Source of the DNA: Siderastrea radians
Taxonomy: Eukaryota > Cnidaria > Anthozoa > Scleractinia > Rhizangiidae
Assembly (NCBI GenBank): GCA_964017195.1
Contig: OZ024887.1
Location: 66,764,228 to 66,828,227, forward strand
Reading direction: 5' to 3'
DNA: 64,000 bases
Under the pieces are notes generated by a model. The model worked only from the letters and a program-made list of their open reading frames with translations. It did not search any database and was not told the DNA's origin. A program made the translations under genes and the position numbers. This document shows positions 16,934 to 24,668 of this stretch, piece after piece (position 1 is the stretch's first letter; every line of letters begins with the position of its first letter).

Positions 16934-18334
16934 TTAGTGCTGGTAAATGTTGTACAACACGGCTCCGTTGCGGTCAATCTCCAGCAAGTTCTCAAATTCC
17001 CCATACACGAGCACGGTTATATTGGTAGTGGGCGCGGCTCCAAATTCCAAACTGAGTTGTAAATCGCCTGTTTGCTTGGGGTTGAGGGTTTGACTGTCAG
17101 CACATCCATTGGCCACATTGTCATACATGTACAAGGTACAATTTTTAGCTTGGCCCCAATCTTCTAGTTCCACCATATTGCCTTTCTTTTTACACCAGGC
17201 GCCACTGGCTTGCAGAAAACGGAAGTAGCCTAGATTATCTCGGGTGCCATTGTCATGCACCAACTGCAGGGTTTCATAAGGGTATTCTTCTCCTTTGACA
17301 ATCTGTTTAATGGAGGTCAGCCCAAATTTCTGGAAGCAGAAGGGATCTCGGGTCACATCGCCATTGAAGGCGCGGCTGTCCACTAACCCCACAATCAATC
17401 GGTCAGGCACTCTGTTTTGAAACAGGTTCGGGATATCAAAGCGGACCAGGTTGCCTTGCATGCTAAAGGTCCGGATTTCACTTCGGACGGTGGGGTAGGC
17501 AGCCACTTCGCCTTCATTGTGTCTTTTTTCAGACAAACTCTGGTAGATGGCGTCATTCAAACGCAGTTGACAGAGATGAAACCGTAGTTTGACATCGCCT
17601 TCCATCAATCGGCCGGCTAGAGCCACGCCATTCAAAAACAGGTTCGGACCATTGAAATGAAATTTCATCTTGATTTCGATGCCAGGCACCAACAGTTTGC
17701 CGGTGTGAAACACTTCCAAGTGCGGGGTAAACACCAGACTGTGGGTGACACCTCCAGCATACTTGGCGGTTTCGGCTACCATGGCGGCCAAGGCTCCTTT
17801 GTGATTGGCACTGAGATTCCTGTAGTCTGCATGCGGTCCAGCACTGTTGGTATTGTTGTCGGTCCATTGGGGTGGGGAATCCACTTGATTGTACCAGCCT
17901 TGGGGTCCCAACACGGTCTTGCCATCTTCTCGGTCATAATTCAGCAAGGTTTCCAGGTAAGCTTTGTAATGATAGGTGTCGGATTGAGGACTGATCAACG
18001 TGCCATTCAACTGCAAGTCAATTTGTTTGATGATAGAATGGGCCAGATTGTTGACGGGCCACAATTTTTCATTGGCCACCAAGTTCCCGTTGTCATCCTT
18101 TTTCAATCTCAATTCCATGGTAAAGTAACTGCGTCCCAAATCCACAAAATCGTCCAAGCCTGGCACAATGAATTCCATGGGATTGATGCCCGTGGTGGTG
18201 GGTTGAATGGTGACCATGCGATAGGCATTGATGCTAATGTCGGTCGGCGGCACATTGAAAATCCGTAACGCCGGGTTGATTGTCCCTTCGGAACGTGGAT
18301 GAGCCGGTGGGGTTTGCGTACTCACGTCAGGCAT
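16934..18334 (-). CDS. Major capsid protein, double-jelly-roll type (F54H12.2-like)
   Basis: The protein has 466 residues. The N-terminus (a short polar lead, then FNVPPTDISINAYR and an MEFIVPG segment) and the length match the proteins widely annotated in invertebrates as F54H12.2-like, which are Polinton/adintovirus hexon-type capsid proteins. I recognise the family from sequence; the double jelly-roll fold is known for the group and not read here. It lies between the protease and two small basic genes, the usual order. A TATAAAAA box on the same strand lies 52 bp upstream. The frame is intact throughout. Confidence 0.9.
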   Translation of the reverse strand: MPDVSTQTPPAHPRSEGTINPALRIFNVPPTDISINAYRMVTIQPTTTGINPMEFIVPGLDDFVDLGRSYFTMELRLKKDDNGNLVANEKLWPVNNLAHSIIKQIDLQLNGTLISPQSDTYHYKAYLETLLNYDREDGKTVLGPQGWYNQVDSPPQWTDNNTNSAGPHADYRNLSANHKGALAAMVAETAKYAGGVTHSLVFTPHLEVFHTGKLLVPGIEIKMKFHFNGPNLFLNGVALAGRLMEGDVKLRFHLCQLRLNDAIYQSLSEKRHNEGEVAAYPTVRSEIRTFSMQGNLVRFDIPNLFQNRVPDRLIVGLVDSRAFNGDVTRDPFCFQKFGLTSIKQIVKGEEYPYETLQLVHDNGTRDNLGYFRFLQASGAWCKKKGNMVELEDWGQAKNCTLYMYDNVANGCADSQTLNPKQTGDLQLSLEFGAAPTTNITVLVYGEFENLLEIDRNGAVLYNIYQH

Positions 18335-18336
18335 GT

Positions 18337-18564
18337 TTAACGTCGTCGTCGTCGTCGAGTGGTGGCACCCCGTCGTCGTGAGGGGTTTTTATAGCGTCGT
18401 GCTAAGCGTTGTCTCAAATCAAACCCGGGCACTCTCATCACCTCGGGACTCAACCAGCCTCCCCGTTGTCGTCGCATGAGTTTCCAAAAAGGATACAGTC
18501 CTCCCCATTGAGACAAACCCCGATCACTACGGATCCGTCGAGGTCGCGAAGGCACGGGCTCCAT
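18337..18564 (-). CDS. Small basic virion-module protein, 75 aa
   Basis: The protein is Arg- and Pro-rich. It has RRQRGG at 31-36 followed by Trp and a final run of Arg. The stop is 2 bp before the capsid gene ATG, so translation or transcription is tightly packed. I infer a virion accessory or core peptide from composition, position and the shared Gly-Gly motif. I do not recognise a named family. Confidence 0.6.
   Translation of the reverse strand: MEPVPSRPRRIRSDRGLSQWGGLYPFWKLMRRQRGGWLSPEVMRVPGFDLRQRLARRYKNPSRRRGATTRRRRRR
18386..18393 (-). promoter_or_regulatory. TATA box of the major capsid gene
   Basis: TATAAAAA on the minus strand, 52 bp before the ATG at 18334 and inside the upstream small gene. 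Confidence 0.6.
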
Positions 18565-18566
18565 GT

Positions 18567-18893
18567 TCACACTCCAAAAATATCCCGCGCTCGTTTCACT
18601 TGTTTGGGAAACAAAGCACTGGCCACCCGCACGGCTTCTTTCACGTTCTTCTGATTCAACGCTTTCTTGGCTTGTTTGGTGATTTCCTTTTTAAGGACGT
18701 CTTCGGCTTTGCGTTTGATCCCGCGTGTCAAACCCGTTTCCAAGCCTCTCTTGATATTACTAGGCAATTTTAAAGGATTTCGCGTGCTTTTAAGGCCTTG
18801 GAACCCCCCACGCAAGAGATCCGTCATCAACCCTTTGCCTTGTTGATCATACCACTCGTCGGTCCGAAATCGTGTCAAACTTCCCCCACGCAT
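18567..18893 (-). CDS. Small basic virion-module protein with QQGKG site, 108 aa
   Basis: The protein begins MRGGSL, has DQQGKG at 16-21, and continues as a Lys/Arg-rich helical protein. The ATG at 18893 is used; an in-frame GTG lies 12 bp upstream. The stop is 2 bp before the next gene's ATG. The Gly-X-Gly site near the N-terminus would release a short leader, as in adenovirus minor core precursors. The family is unknown to me. Confidence 0.65.
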   Translation of the reverse strand: MRGGSLTRFRTDEWYDQQGKGLMTDLLRGGFQGLKSTRNPLKLPSNIKRGLETGLTRGIKRKAEDVLKKEITKQAKKALNQKNVKEAVRVASALFPKQVKRARDIFGV

Positions 18894-18950
18894 CGTGCTC
18901 TTCACGCTTTACCAAGGATCACGTTTGGTTGGTGTCACAGGACTCGTCTC

Positions 18951-18958
18951 TTTTTATA
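18951..18958 (-). promoter_or_regulatory. TATA box of the 18567-18893 gene
   Basis: TATAAAAA on the minus strand about 58 bp before the ATG at 18893. Confidence 0.55.
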
Positions 18959-18961
18959 CCG

Positions 18962-19150
18962 TCATCGTCGTTTTTTCCGAAAAGCGGCTTCCAACCCTTT
19001 TTTAGCCCCGTAACTCGCCGCACCCCCCGCGGCACCCAACGCCACGGCTTTTCCTCCAGCGATCAAGGCAGGAATGAGAGCGGCCAGTGGGAATAAACCC
19101 CCTCGTTGCCTTCTTCTTCGTCTCGTTCGACGCACTCTTGTCTTTGGCAT
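18962..19150 (-). CDS. pX/mu-like core protein, 62 aa
   Basis: The protein starts MPKTRVRR, continues as an Arg run, then QRGG at 15-18. A hydrophobic Ala/Gly/Leu segment (LIAGGKAVALGAAGG) and a basic end follow. This is the plan of adenoviral pX (mu), a small DNA-condensing core peptide released by the maturation protease, and pX-like proteins are reported in adintoviruses. The start at 19150 is preferred because the TATA box at 19185-19192 excludes the more upstream in-frame start. It is a paralogue of 14579-14749. Confidence 0.75.
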   Translation of the reverse strand: MPKTRVRRTRRRRRQRGGLFPLAALIPALIAGGKAVALGAAGGAASYGAKKGLEAAFRKKRR

Positions 19151-19184
19151 GTTTGTTTGTTTGTTTTTCACAACCCTTGTTTTC

Positions 19185-19192
19185 TTTTTATA
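19185..19192 (-). promoter_or_regulatory. TATA box of the pX-like gene at 18962-19150
   Basis: TATAAAAA on the minus strand 35 bp before the ATG at 19150. It falls inside the upstream in-frame extension, which supports the shorter start. Confidence 0.65.
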
Positions 19193-19193
19193 C

Positions 19194-19421
19194 TCACATG
19201 AGGTTGCACGTAAACGATTCCCCCGCATAGCGTTTTCGTTTTCCTTGTCGGATTTCCTCCATGCGTTTCAAATGCGCTTTTTTGGCATTCTTTTTAGCCA
19301 ACTTTTCTATCCCTTTGGTGATGGACCATGCAGTTTTAGGAATTCCCGCAATCACTGCGTTGATCCCTTCCCCTGCTTGGGGACGCTGTTTTCGTCGTCG
19401 TCGTCGTCGTTTCGGAGGCAT
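19194..19421 (-). CDS. Small basic core-type protein, 75 aa
   Basis: An N-terminal Arg/Lys run is followed by QAGEG-I at 15-20, a Gly-X-Gly type site, then an Ala/Ile-rich helix and a Lys/Arg-rich tail. This repeats the pX-like plan with a different cleavage-site variant. CATAAAAA on the minus strand lies 31 bp upstream of the ATG. A virion DNA-binding peptide is inferred. Confidence 0.65.
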   Translation of the reverse strand: MPPKRRRRRRKQRPQAGEGINAVIAGIPKTAWSITKGIEKLAKKNAKKAHLKRMEEIRQGKRKRYAGESFTCNLM

Positions 19422-19451
19422 GATTGACTTGGGGTCCCTTCTCGTCTCTCT

Positions 19452-19459
19452 TTTTTATG
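19452..19459 (-). promoter_or_regulatory. TATA-like box of the 19194-19421 gene
   Basis: CATAAAAA on the minus strand about 31 bp before the ATG at 19421; a one-base variant of the box seen at the neighbouring genes. Confidence 0.5.
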
Positions 19460-20489
19460 CCTTTTTGAAGTGCAACGTGACAATGGTATGGCCCTGGCCA
19501 AACTTCACTAGGTCTCCTCCGGCACCAATCGTTTCCGCTACTTGAACGTGAATGATTTCCACCACCTCGTTACGAAGAGCCATGTATTGAATGTGCAACG
19601 GTTCAAAGTACAGGGTGCCACGTCCTTCTCGCTTGTACTGGATTTCACGCAACAAATCGGTCACGCGATTGCCCACCACCGTGCTGCCGGCGATGTCCGA
19701 GTACACGTGCAATGATCGCGTGGGTTCCCCCACCACCGCCCGAAACGCCACATTCAAATTGGTGAAACGCCACCCACAACTCATACTCAATTCCATGTAG
19801 TCTTCCACTCGACTGGTGGTCCAAAACACCGGGTTCCCATCCTTATCGGTGATATCCTTCCAATCGCTGTTCTTGGTCATGTCGGGGATTTGATCCCCCA
19901 GGAATTCTTGCTGTAAGTTCGGTCCCAAAATCCATCCGCTGGCGATTTTACGTAACCATCCCATCTTGGCAGCTAACTTGGTATGAATGGCAAACGAGGG
20001 CGTGCGAACGGATCCATCATGAGAGACATTCGTGTTGTCAATGAGCAGATCCTCCCCTTCCCAACGAAACTTGACGTACGTGTGTTTGCCTTGATCGTCC
20101 AAAAACGTACCCCCTTGGATCACCGATTCCCGTCGTTTCTGTTCCACATGGGTAATGGCTGCTTTCATAAAACTCACCCCGTCCACCACCCAATCCCAGT
20201 CGTTAATATCGTCAATTTTGGTCACGGCCGCTCCATATTTGTTATAGGTACCTCCGCTTTGACTGGGGGCTTTTAGGTGCCATTTGATGCCTAAGACGTG
20301 TTGTCCTTTCATTACCAACTCGTACAAATTGACGCGGGCATCCGGTAAAGAAATGGCACTCAAGCCCACTTGCCATCCACCCCCCGTGAGCTGTAACGGT
20401 TGAGGTAAACGAATCTTGAAGGAATTGGCTTGGTTGTTGGGAAATTCACGTCGGTTGGCATGACTGGGTAACGTCACGTAGAACGACAT
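19455..20489 (-). CDS. Penton-like minor capsid protein, paralogue B
   Basis: The protein has 344 residues, starts MSFYVTLPS and is clearly related to the neighbouring 20501-21544 product: both share the SFYVTL start, an FPNN or FPGN segment, a GPNLLQEF-type motif, and an end of (I/L)VTLHFKK or LTLHFKR. It is more distantly related to 11507-12559. It is predicted to be beta-rich. A vertex or other minor capsid role is inferred from clustering with the major capsid gene and from family association. The tandem copies suggest duplication followed by divergence. Confidence 0.7.
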   Translation of the reverse strand: MSFYVTLPSHANRREFPNNQANSFKIRLPQPLQLTGGGWQVGLSAISLPDARVNLYELVMKGQHVLGIKWHLKAPSQSGGTYNKYGAAVTKIDDINDWDWVVDGVSFMKAAITHVEQKRRESVIQGGTFLDDQGKHTYVKFRWEGEDLLIDNTNVSHDGSVRTPSFAIHTKLAAKMGWLRKIASGWILGPNLQQEFLGDQIPDMTKNSDWKDITDKDGNPVFWTTSRVEDYMELSMSCGWRFTNLNVAFRAVVGEPTRSLHVYSDIAGSTVVGNRVTDLLREIQYKREGRGTLYFEPLHIQYMALRNEVVEIIHVQVAETIGAGGDLVKFGQGHTIVTLHFKKA

Positions 20490-20500
20490 CTTTGTCTTCT

Positions 20501-21544
20501 TTACACGACCACTTCCCTTTTAAAGTGGAGGGTCAGGAGGGTATGCCCTTCACCAAATTGGACGAGATCCCCATTGGTTTTGGCCATCTGGGTTTCCACG
20601 ATTTCCACCACTTCGTTGCGTACTGGGATATATTGAATATGTCGAGGTTCAAAGTGGGTGGTGTTTTGGGGCTGGTACTTGATTTCTCGTAAGAGATCGG
20701 TGATGCGACCTCCTACCATGCTACTGGTCCCTACATTGCAATACACGTGCAAAGGACGCGCCGAGGGAAATTCCAACGAGGGACGAAAGGCCTTGTTCAA
20801 ATTCACAAACCGCCAAGGGCACGATAGACTCAATTTCAGATAATCCCCCTCCACTTTCCAAAAGAGGGGTTTGTTGCTGGTATCGCGGACATCCGTCGGG
20901 GTGGGAATGGTGGAAATGCCTTGAAATTCTTGCAAGAGATTCGGACCCAATCGATACACGCCCGTCGACACTTGTTCAATCCATCCCATTCTCAGGGCCA
21001 AGGTTCTGCCCCATGACACGTGCGCTACTTGTCGTTTGTAATCCACATTGGTGGTATTCAACAACAAATCCCCGTCGGAGGTCCATTCAAAGGTCGGAAC
21101 CAATTTGATCCCATTGTCCTCGGCCCATTTGTTTTTGGGTTCGGTTTGTTTCGCACGGCTTTGCTCGTAACGGTACACCAGTTGATGAAAAAAGTGCGAT
21201 CCCGTCGACGAGGCCAATTCCTTTCTCATATCTCGTCCGTAGACAGTGAGTTCGCGACGTTGATGCCACCATCGATCGTTCCCTTGATCGTCTGTGTCAT
21301 GCACCCGTTCGTGCCATCGTACATACAACAGAGGATGGGAATCACCCACGCCTCCTTCTTCCGCGACCACGGGAATGGTGGGTAAGGATAAACTCACCAT
21401 ACCCACCATCCATCCTCGTCCCACAAATCGGATAGGTTTGGGCAATCGGTTTCTGAAATGATGACTCTTGTTCCCAGGAAACTCTTTGGTACTCGCATGA
21501 CTCATCAACGTCACGTAAAACGAAGAATTGGGCACCCACGTCAT
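20501..21544 (-). CDS. Penton-like minor capsid protein, paralogue C
   Basis: The protein has 347 residues and is the tandem paralogue of the gene immediately downstream (11 bp gap). It keeps SFYVTLMS near the N-terminus after a six-residue extension, a GPNLLQEFQG motif, and LTLHFKR near the end. The start at 21544 is 6 bp after the integrase stop, which leaves little room for its own promoter, so it may share a transcript. The function is inferred as minor capsid or vertex protein. Confidence 0.7.
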   Translation of the reverse strand: MTWVPNSSFYVTLMSHASTKEFPGNKSHHFRNRLPKPIRFVGRGWMVGMVSLSLPTIPVVAEEGGVGDSHPLLYVRWHERVHDTDDQGNDRWWHQRRELTVYGRDMRKELASSTGSHFFHQLVYRYEQSRAKQTEPKNKWAEDNGIKLVPTFEWTSDGDLLLNTTNVDYKRQVAHVSWGRTLALRMGWIEQVSTGVYRLGPNLLQEFQGISTIPTPTDVRDTSNKPLFWKVEGDYLKLSLSCPWRFVNLNKAFRPSLEFPSARPLHVYCNVGTSSMVGGRITDLLREIKYQPQNTTHFEPRHIQYIPVRNEVVEIVETQMAKTNGDLVQFGEGHTLLTLHFKREVVV

Positions 21545-21550
21545 GCCTGT

Positions 21551-22699
21551 CTAGTCGCGTCGTCGTCGTCGTCTTTTGTTTTTCTGGGGTGGGCTTGTCT
21601 CTTTCTTTGTCTGGGGCGGTCGGAGGGAGGTCACGTCTCCCCTAGCAATCCAACTGTTGTACTTGTCCGGCCACCCTTTCCACTTGACCAACAGGCGATC
21701 ATTTTGACGCTTAAGTACCTTTTCGATACGAAACACATCGGACACGTGTACTTTTTGTAAATCCTCCTTGTAAAACGTGCCATCGACGGGCGTGTCATCC
21801 CATTCGCGAATCTTGTAGGTGGGCACAGGACCCGGCACCACACGATGCACGACAAACACTTCTTCGGTCCAACCGGGTAAATACCCTTTTTCAAACGTAC
21901 GATGAATCTTGTTGAGACGCACACGATCCCCTACTTTGAATTTGGGTTGGGAGTGTTTTCTTTTCAAACGTTTCTCGTACAGGCGTTTCCACACGGCTTC
22001 ATCGTTTTCCCACGTCACGTCTTGAGGGGCCATACCAATACTTCGATGACGTGTGGCATTGTAGCCTTGGACCAACTCGGGTAACACATTGTCAAATTTC
22101 AACGTGTTGGCAGCAGTGAAATAGCGGTACAAACGTTCTTTCAAGGTGCGGTTAAATCGTTCCACCACACTCGCTTTGGCATCCCCTTGGGTAGAAAAAT
22201 GCTGGATTCCTTGCTCCTCGAGCCAACGTTGAAACGTGCGATTGTAAAATTCCTTCCCTCGATCCGTTTGCAATCGATTGGGACGTCGACCTCCTTGTTT
22301 CAAAATCTTGTCAAACGCTTGGACCAAAGCCACCCCCGTTTTGCCTTTCAACGGTTGCACCCACGCGTATTTCGACAACACATCCAACACCGTCAGTAAA
22401 TACCGAATGCCACGATTATACTTGGCCAAGGGTTGTACTTCCACCAAATCCGCCACCCATTGATCGTCTAAGCCTCCTACGATCACGGGCAAGGTTGGAA
22501 AACGACGACGTCGAGGTTTATGCAACGTGTAGGCCAAATCCCGTTCCAAGATCCGTTGGGCTTTTTTCAAGGGGAGGTGATGGGCCTTGGCAAACCGTTG
22601 CACGCCTCCTAAACTGCCCGGGGCTCGAGGATCGTGGTAACGGGTCAACCATGATTGCGAGACATCGAGTTTGGTTCGTTTGGTCTTTCGAGGCGCCAT
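21551..22699 (-). CDS. Retroviral-type (DDE) integrase with chromodomain
   Basis: The protein has 382 residues. A helical N-terminal part is followed by the RVE core with candidate catalytic D84 (WVADLVEV), D146 (LQTDRGKEF) and E180 (SVVERFNR). The last two are separated by 33 residues. An SH3-like region (KFKVGDRVR) and a chromodomain near the C-terminus (VFRIEKVL, WKGW, SWI) follow, then a Lys/Arg tail. This is the typical Polinton integrase plan and fits the 6-bp target duplication. The chromodomain may target methylated-histone chromatin. The frame is intact. Confidence 0.95.
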   Translation of the reverse strand: MAPRKTKRTKLDVSQSWLTRYHDPRAPGSLGGVQRFAKAHHLPLKKAQRILERDLAYTLHKPRRRRFPTLPVIVGGLDDQWVADLVEVQPLAKYNRGIRYLLTVLDVLSKYAWVQPLKGKTGVALVQAFDKILKQGGRRPNRLQTDRGKEFYNRTFQRWLEEQGIQHFSTQGDAKASVVERFNRTLKERLYRYFTAANTLKFDNVLPELVQGYNATRHRSIGMAPQDVTWENDEAVWKRLYEKRLKRKHSQPKFKVGDRVRLNKIHRTFEKGYLPGWTEEVFVVHRVVPGPVPTYKIREWDDTPVDGTFYKEDLQKVHVSDVFRIEKVLKRQNDRLLVKWKGWPDKYNSWIARGDVTSLRPPQTKKETSPPQKNKRRRRRRD

Positions 22700-23016
22700 A
22701 CTTTCTTACACTCATCCCACAAGGTGTGTATGGAAGGGATGGTGTGGGGATGCGCCTTTTGAATGATTCGATACCATCGCCATGCGTTCGGATGAGCTTT
22801 TAACCATAAGACAAACACCACCCATCGATACAGGTTGCGGTCTACATGGGTTTCTTCAAAGATCTGGAGAGGAGGCGTATCCTCGGGACATGGGGGAATG
22901 GGGATTTTGACACCGGGTTGATGATCATATAAGACTTGGCAAAGGGATTGATGGCATTGCCATTGCACCAGGGACAACAAACCCTCCCACGCATAACACA
23001 ACCACACAGACTCCAT
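22645..23016 (-). CDS. Small protein paralogous to 11219-11437, 123 aa
   Basis: The frame starts MESVW and overlaps the integrase start by 55 bp. A Cys/Trp/Gln-rich helix is followed by a Pro-rich spacer and RWVVFVLWL-(K)-AHPNAW, then a C-terminal tail. The core resembles the 72-residue protein at 11219-11437. Two related copies at opposite ends of the element suggest a short conserved role. I do not recognise a family. A TATAAAAG box on the same strand at 23055-23061 lies about 40 bp upstream. Confidence 0.6.
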   Translation of the reverse strand: MESVWLCYAWEGLLSLVQWQCHQSLCQVLYDHQPGVKIPIPPCPEDTPPLQIFEETHVDRNLYRWVVFVLWLKAHPNAWRWYRIIQKAHPHTIPSIHTLWDECKKVWRLERPNEPNSMSRNHG

Positions 23017-23054
23017 GGTCACACTAATAAAAATTTTATTCTACAACATCAGCC

Positions 23055-23061
23055 TTTTATA
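23055..23061 (-). promoter_or_regulatory. TATA box of the 22645-23016 gene and possibly the integrase
   Basis: TATAAAAG on the minus strand about 40 bp before the ATG at 23016. The integrase start lies within this small gene, so the two could share the transcript. Confidence 0.5.
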
Positions 23062-23211
23062 GATTTCACAAGTCAAAAAAAGTCAAAAGAGCGCGCGTAT
23101 TTCATTTTACCGGCGCCCCGGTCGATGATGCTCTTTTTTTCCGGACCTGCTTTTTCATTTGTTTTTATCATGTATCATAATCATTGTTCATTAAAAACAG
23201 TTCGTGTGTCT

Positions 23212-23883
23212 TTACTTGGTCGTGTCTTGTCTTTGTTTTTTTCGGTTCTTGGGTTTCAAGGGTTTGTCGGCCCATTGAAAGAAAGGACATCGATCCTCGG
23301 GTGTTTCTTTGCATGTGAAATAAGGGCGGTTGGGGTTGGCTTGGGATCGGCTGATTCGTAAGACCACGGGTTCTTCACAGTCACACACCAGGGTTCTTTT
23401 GAGATAATCAGGATGGAGTTTTTCATTAATGATCTTGAGATAAGTGGCGATTTGATCTTGATGACAAAAGAGGCCACATTTCTTTTCTTGGCATTTGATG
23501 TAAGTGTCTCCTGTGGTTTGGGCTTGAAAGCAAGTTAGGTCTGTTTGATGCATAGGGCAGACAACGGATTCACAAGCTTGTTCCATAGGCGGTAGTTGTA
23601 CTTGATAACTAGCAGCAGGCGGATTTAACAAATTGAGAATATTGTCACCATTGAATAAGTCATCCATATTGATGAGCGGTGTTGGTGGCGGCGGCGGTAC
23701 TGGTGGTGGTGACAATGTGGTCGTTGTAGGTGTTGACGGTACTGGTGGTGGTGAAGAAGGATCCACTTGGGGTGGTTTTTTGATTTTGATTTTTTTGTCT
23801 TTTTTGGACTTTTTCTCCGTGGGTGCAGGGGGTAAAGCAGTGACCATCTTTTCGAGTTGTTGCAAAGGTCTCTTCGTGGCCAT
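23212..23883 (-). CDS. GRF zinc-finger protein, 223 aa
   Basis: The N-terminal 100 residues are Lys- and then Pro/Thr-rich and probably disordered. A first Cys/His cluster runs from C109 to H141 (CPMH, then CxxxxC and CH). A GRF-type finger follows: C167, C169, C191 and C199 with W204 in FFQWAD, and NPNRPYFTC before the third Cys. GRF fingers bind single-stranded DNA in APE2, TOP3A and related proteins, so a role in genome replication or repair is plausible. This matters because the element lacks polymerase. TATAAAATA lies 40 bp upstream of the start. Confidence 0.75.
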   Translation of the reverse strand: MATKRPLQQLEKMVTALPPAPTEKKSKKDKKIKIKKPPQVDPSSPPPVPSTPTTTTLSPPPVPPPPPTPLINMDDLFNGDNILNLLNPPAASYQVQLPPMEQACESVVCPMHQTDLTCFQAQTTGDTYIKCQEKKCGLFCHQDQIATYLKIINEKLHPDYLKRTLVCDCEEPVVLRISRSQANPNRPYFTCKETPEDRCPFFQWADKPLKPKNRKKQRQDTTK

Positions 23884-23922
23884 GGTGAATTGAAGAGAGA
23901 AAGAATGAAAAAAAGAACACGC

Positions 23923-23931
23923 TATTTTATA
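23923..23931 (-). promoter_or_regulatory. TATA box of the GRF gene
   Basis: TATAAAATA on the minus strand, 40 bp before the ATG at 23883. Confidence 0.6.
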
Positions 23932-23995
23932 GGCGATGATGACGTGATGTTGACGTGATCTTAGCTAGGATTGGTGGAGACAAAAAAAATAAGGG

Positions 23996-24514
23996 TCAAC
24001 GTTCAGGTCCATCGGGTATGTCGATGCCCGCCCATCCACGTTGACGTAAGGTTGCACGTGACCACCCAAAAATGTTATCCACGTCTTCATGTGTCAAACC
24101 CAAAAGTTCATAGGTGAACGTACTAAATTGGTGTCGAAAAGACACGATTTCTTCTAAAATTTGTTCTGTCACGATGTCGGGGCTCGTGATGTGCACGATG
24201 AATTCGATGTCGTTAGGTTGCCAACACGGGACGTCCATGTGATATTGGGTCAGTAGATTGCGCCACGATTGATACACCAAATCCAAAGACAGATGGCGTA
24301 ACCCTTCTTTGATGGCCTCATTAATATGGCGCATATGAAGTAATACTTCTTCACTGTAAACGGGTTGAGTGGGTGGTTCTAGATCGTGCACGTGACGATG
24401 AATATGTTTGAGAATGGCCACGATCCAACATCGTTTCCATCGGCATTCGACCATTTCTTGATAAAAACGAGTGTTATAATCGATATTGCCGCTTGCAGTA
24501 AAAGGAGATTCCAT
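23996..24514 (-). CDS. Unknown accessory protein, 172 aa
   Basis: The frame is read from the ATG of MESPFTASG. It is helical, Trp- and His-rich in its first half (RCWIVAILKHIHRHVHD) and acidic in the second, with no motif that I recognise. The 33-residue upstream extension is hydrophobic and starts within the divergent promoter, so it is excluded. The gene is divergent from the rightward accessory operon-like cluster that begins at 24669. Confidence 0.55.
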   Translation of the reverse strand: MESPFTASGNIDYNTRFYQEMVECRWKRCWIVAILKHIHRHVHDLEPPTQPVYSEEVLLHMRHINEAIKEGLRHLSLDLVYQSWRNLLTQYHMDVPCWQPNDIEFIVHITSPDIVTEQILEEIVSFRHQFSTFTYELLGLTHEDVDNIFGWSRATLRQRGWAGIDIPDGPER

Positions 24515-24620
24515 TTTAGGGACTTGTTTTGTTTTTTGGTCTCTCCATACATTGAACAAATAAAAAGTGATGAGTGGTGCCTGTATATATAAGAAAAAGA
24601 AGCTGTCAATCAAAACAGTC

Positions 24621-24627
24621 TATATAT
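24621..24627 (+). promoter_or_regulatory. TATA-like box of the rightward accessory cluster
   Basis: TATATAT lies about 42 bp before the ATG at 24669. A further TATATATAAG lies at 24584-24593. Either could set the transcript start. Confidence 0.45.
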
Positions 24628-24668
24628 CACCTTTCTATCTTTTCAACGCATCATTTTTTTTTGTTAGC

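Noticed and set aside
17657..18268. 203-codon open frame antisense to the major capsid gene
   Set aside because: It is a mirror of the capsid coding frame, with composition typical of antisense shadows and no known motif.
22495..22803. 102-codon frame antisense to integrase
   Set aside because: Shadow of the integrase and its upstream gene; no independent support.
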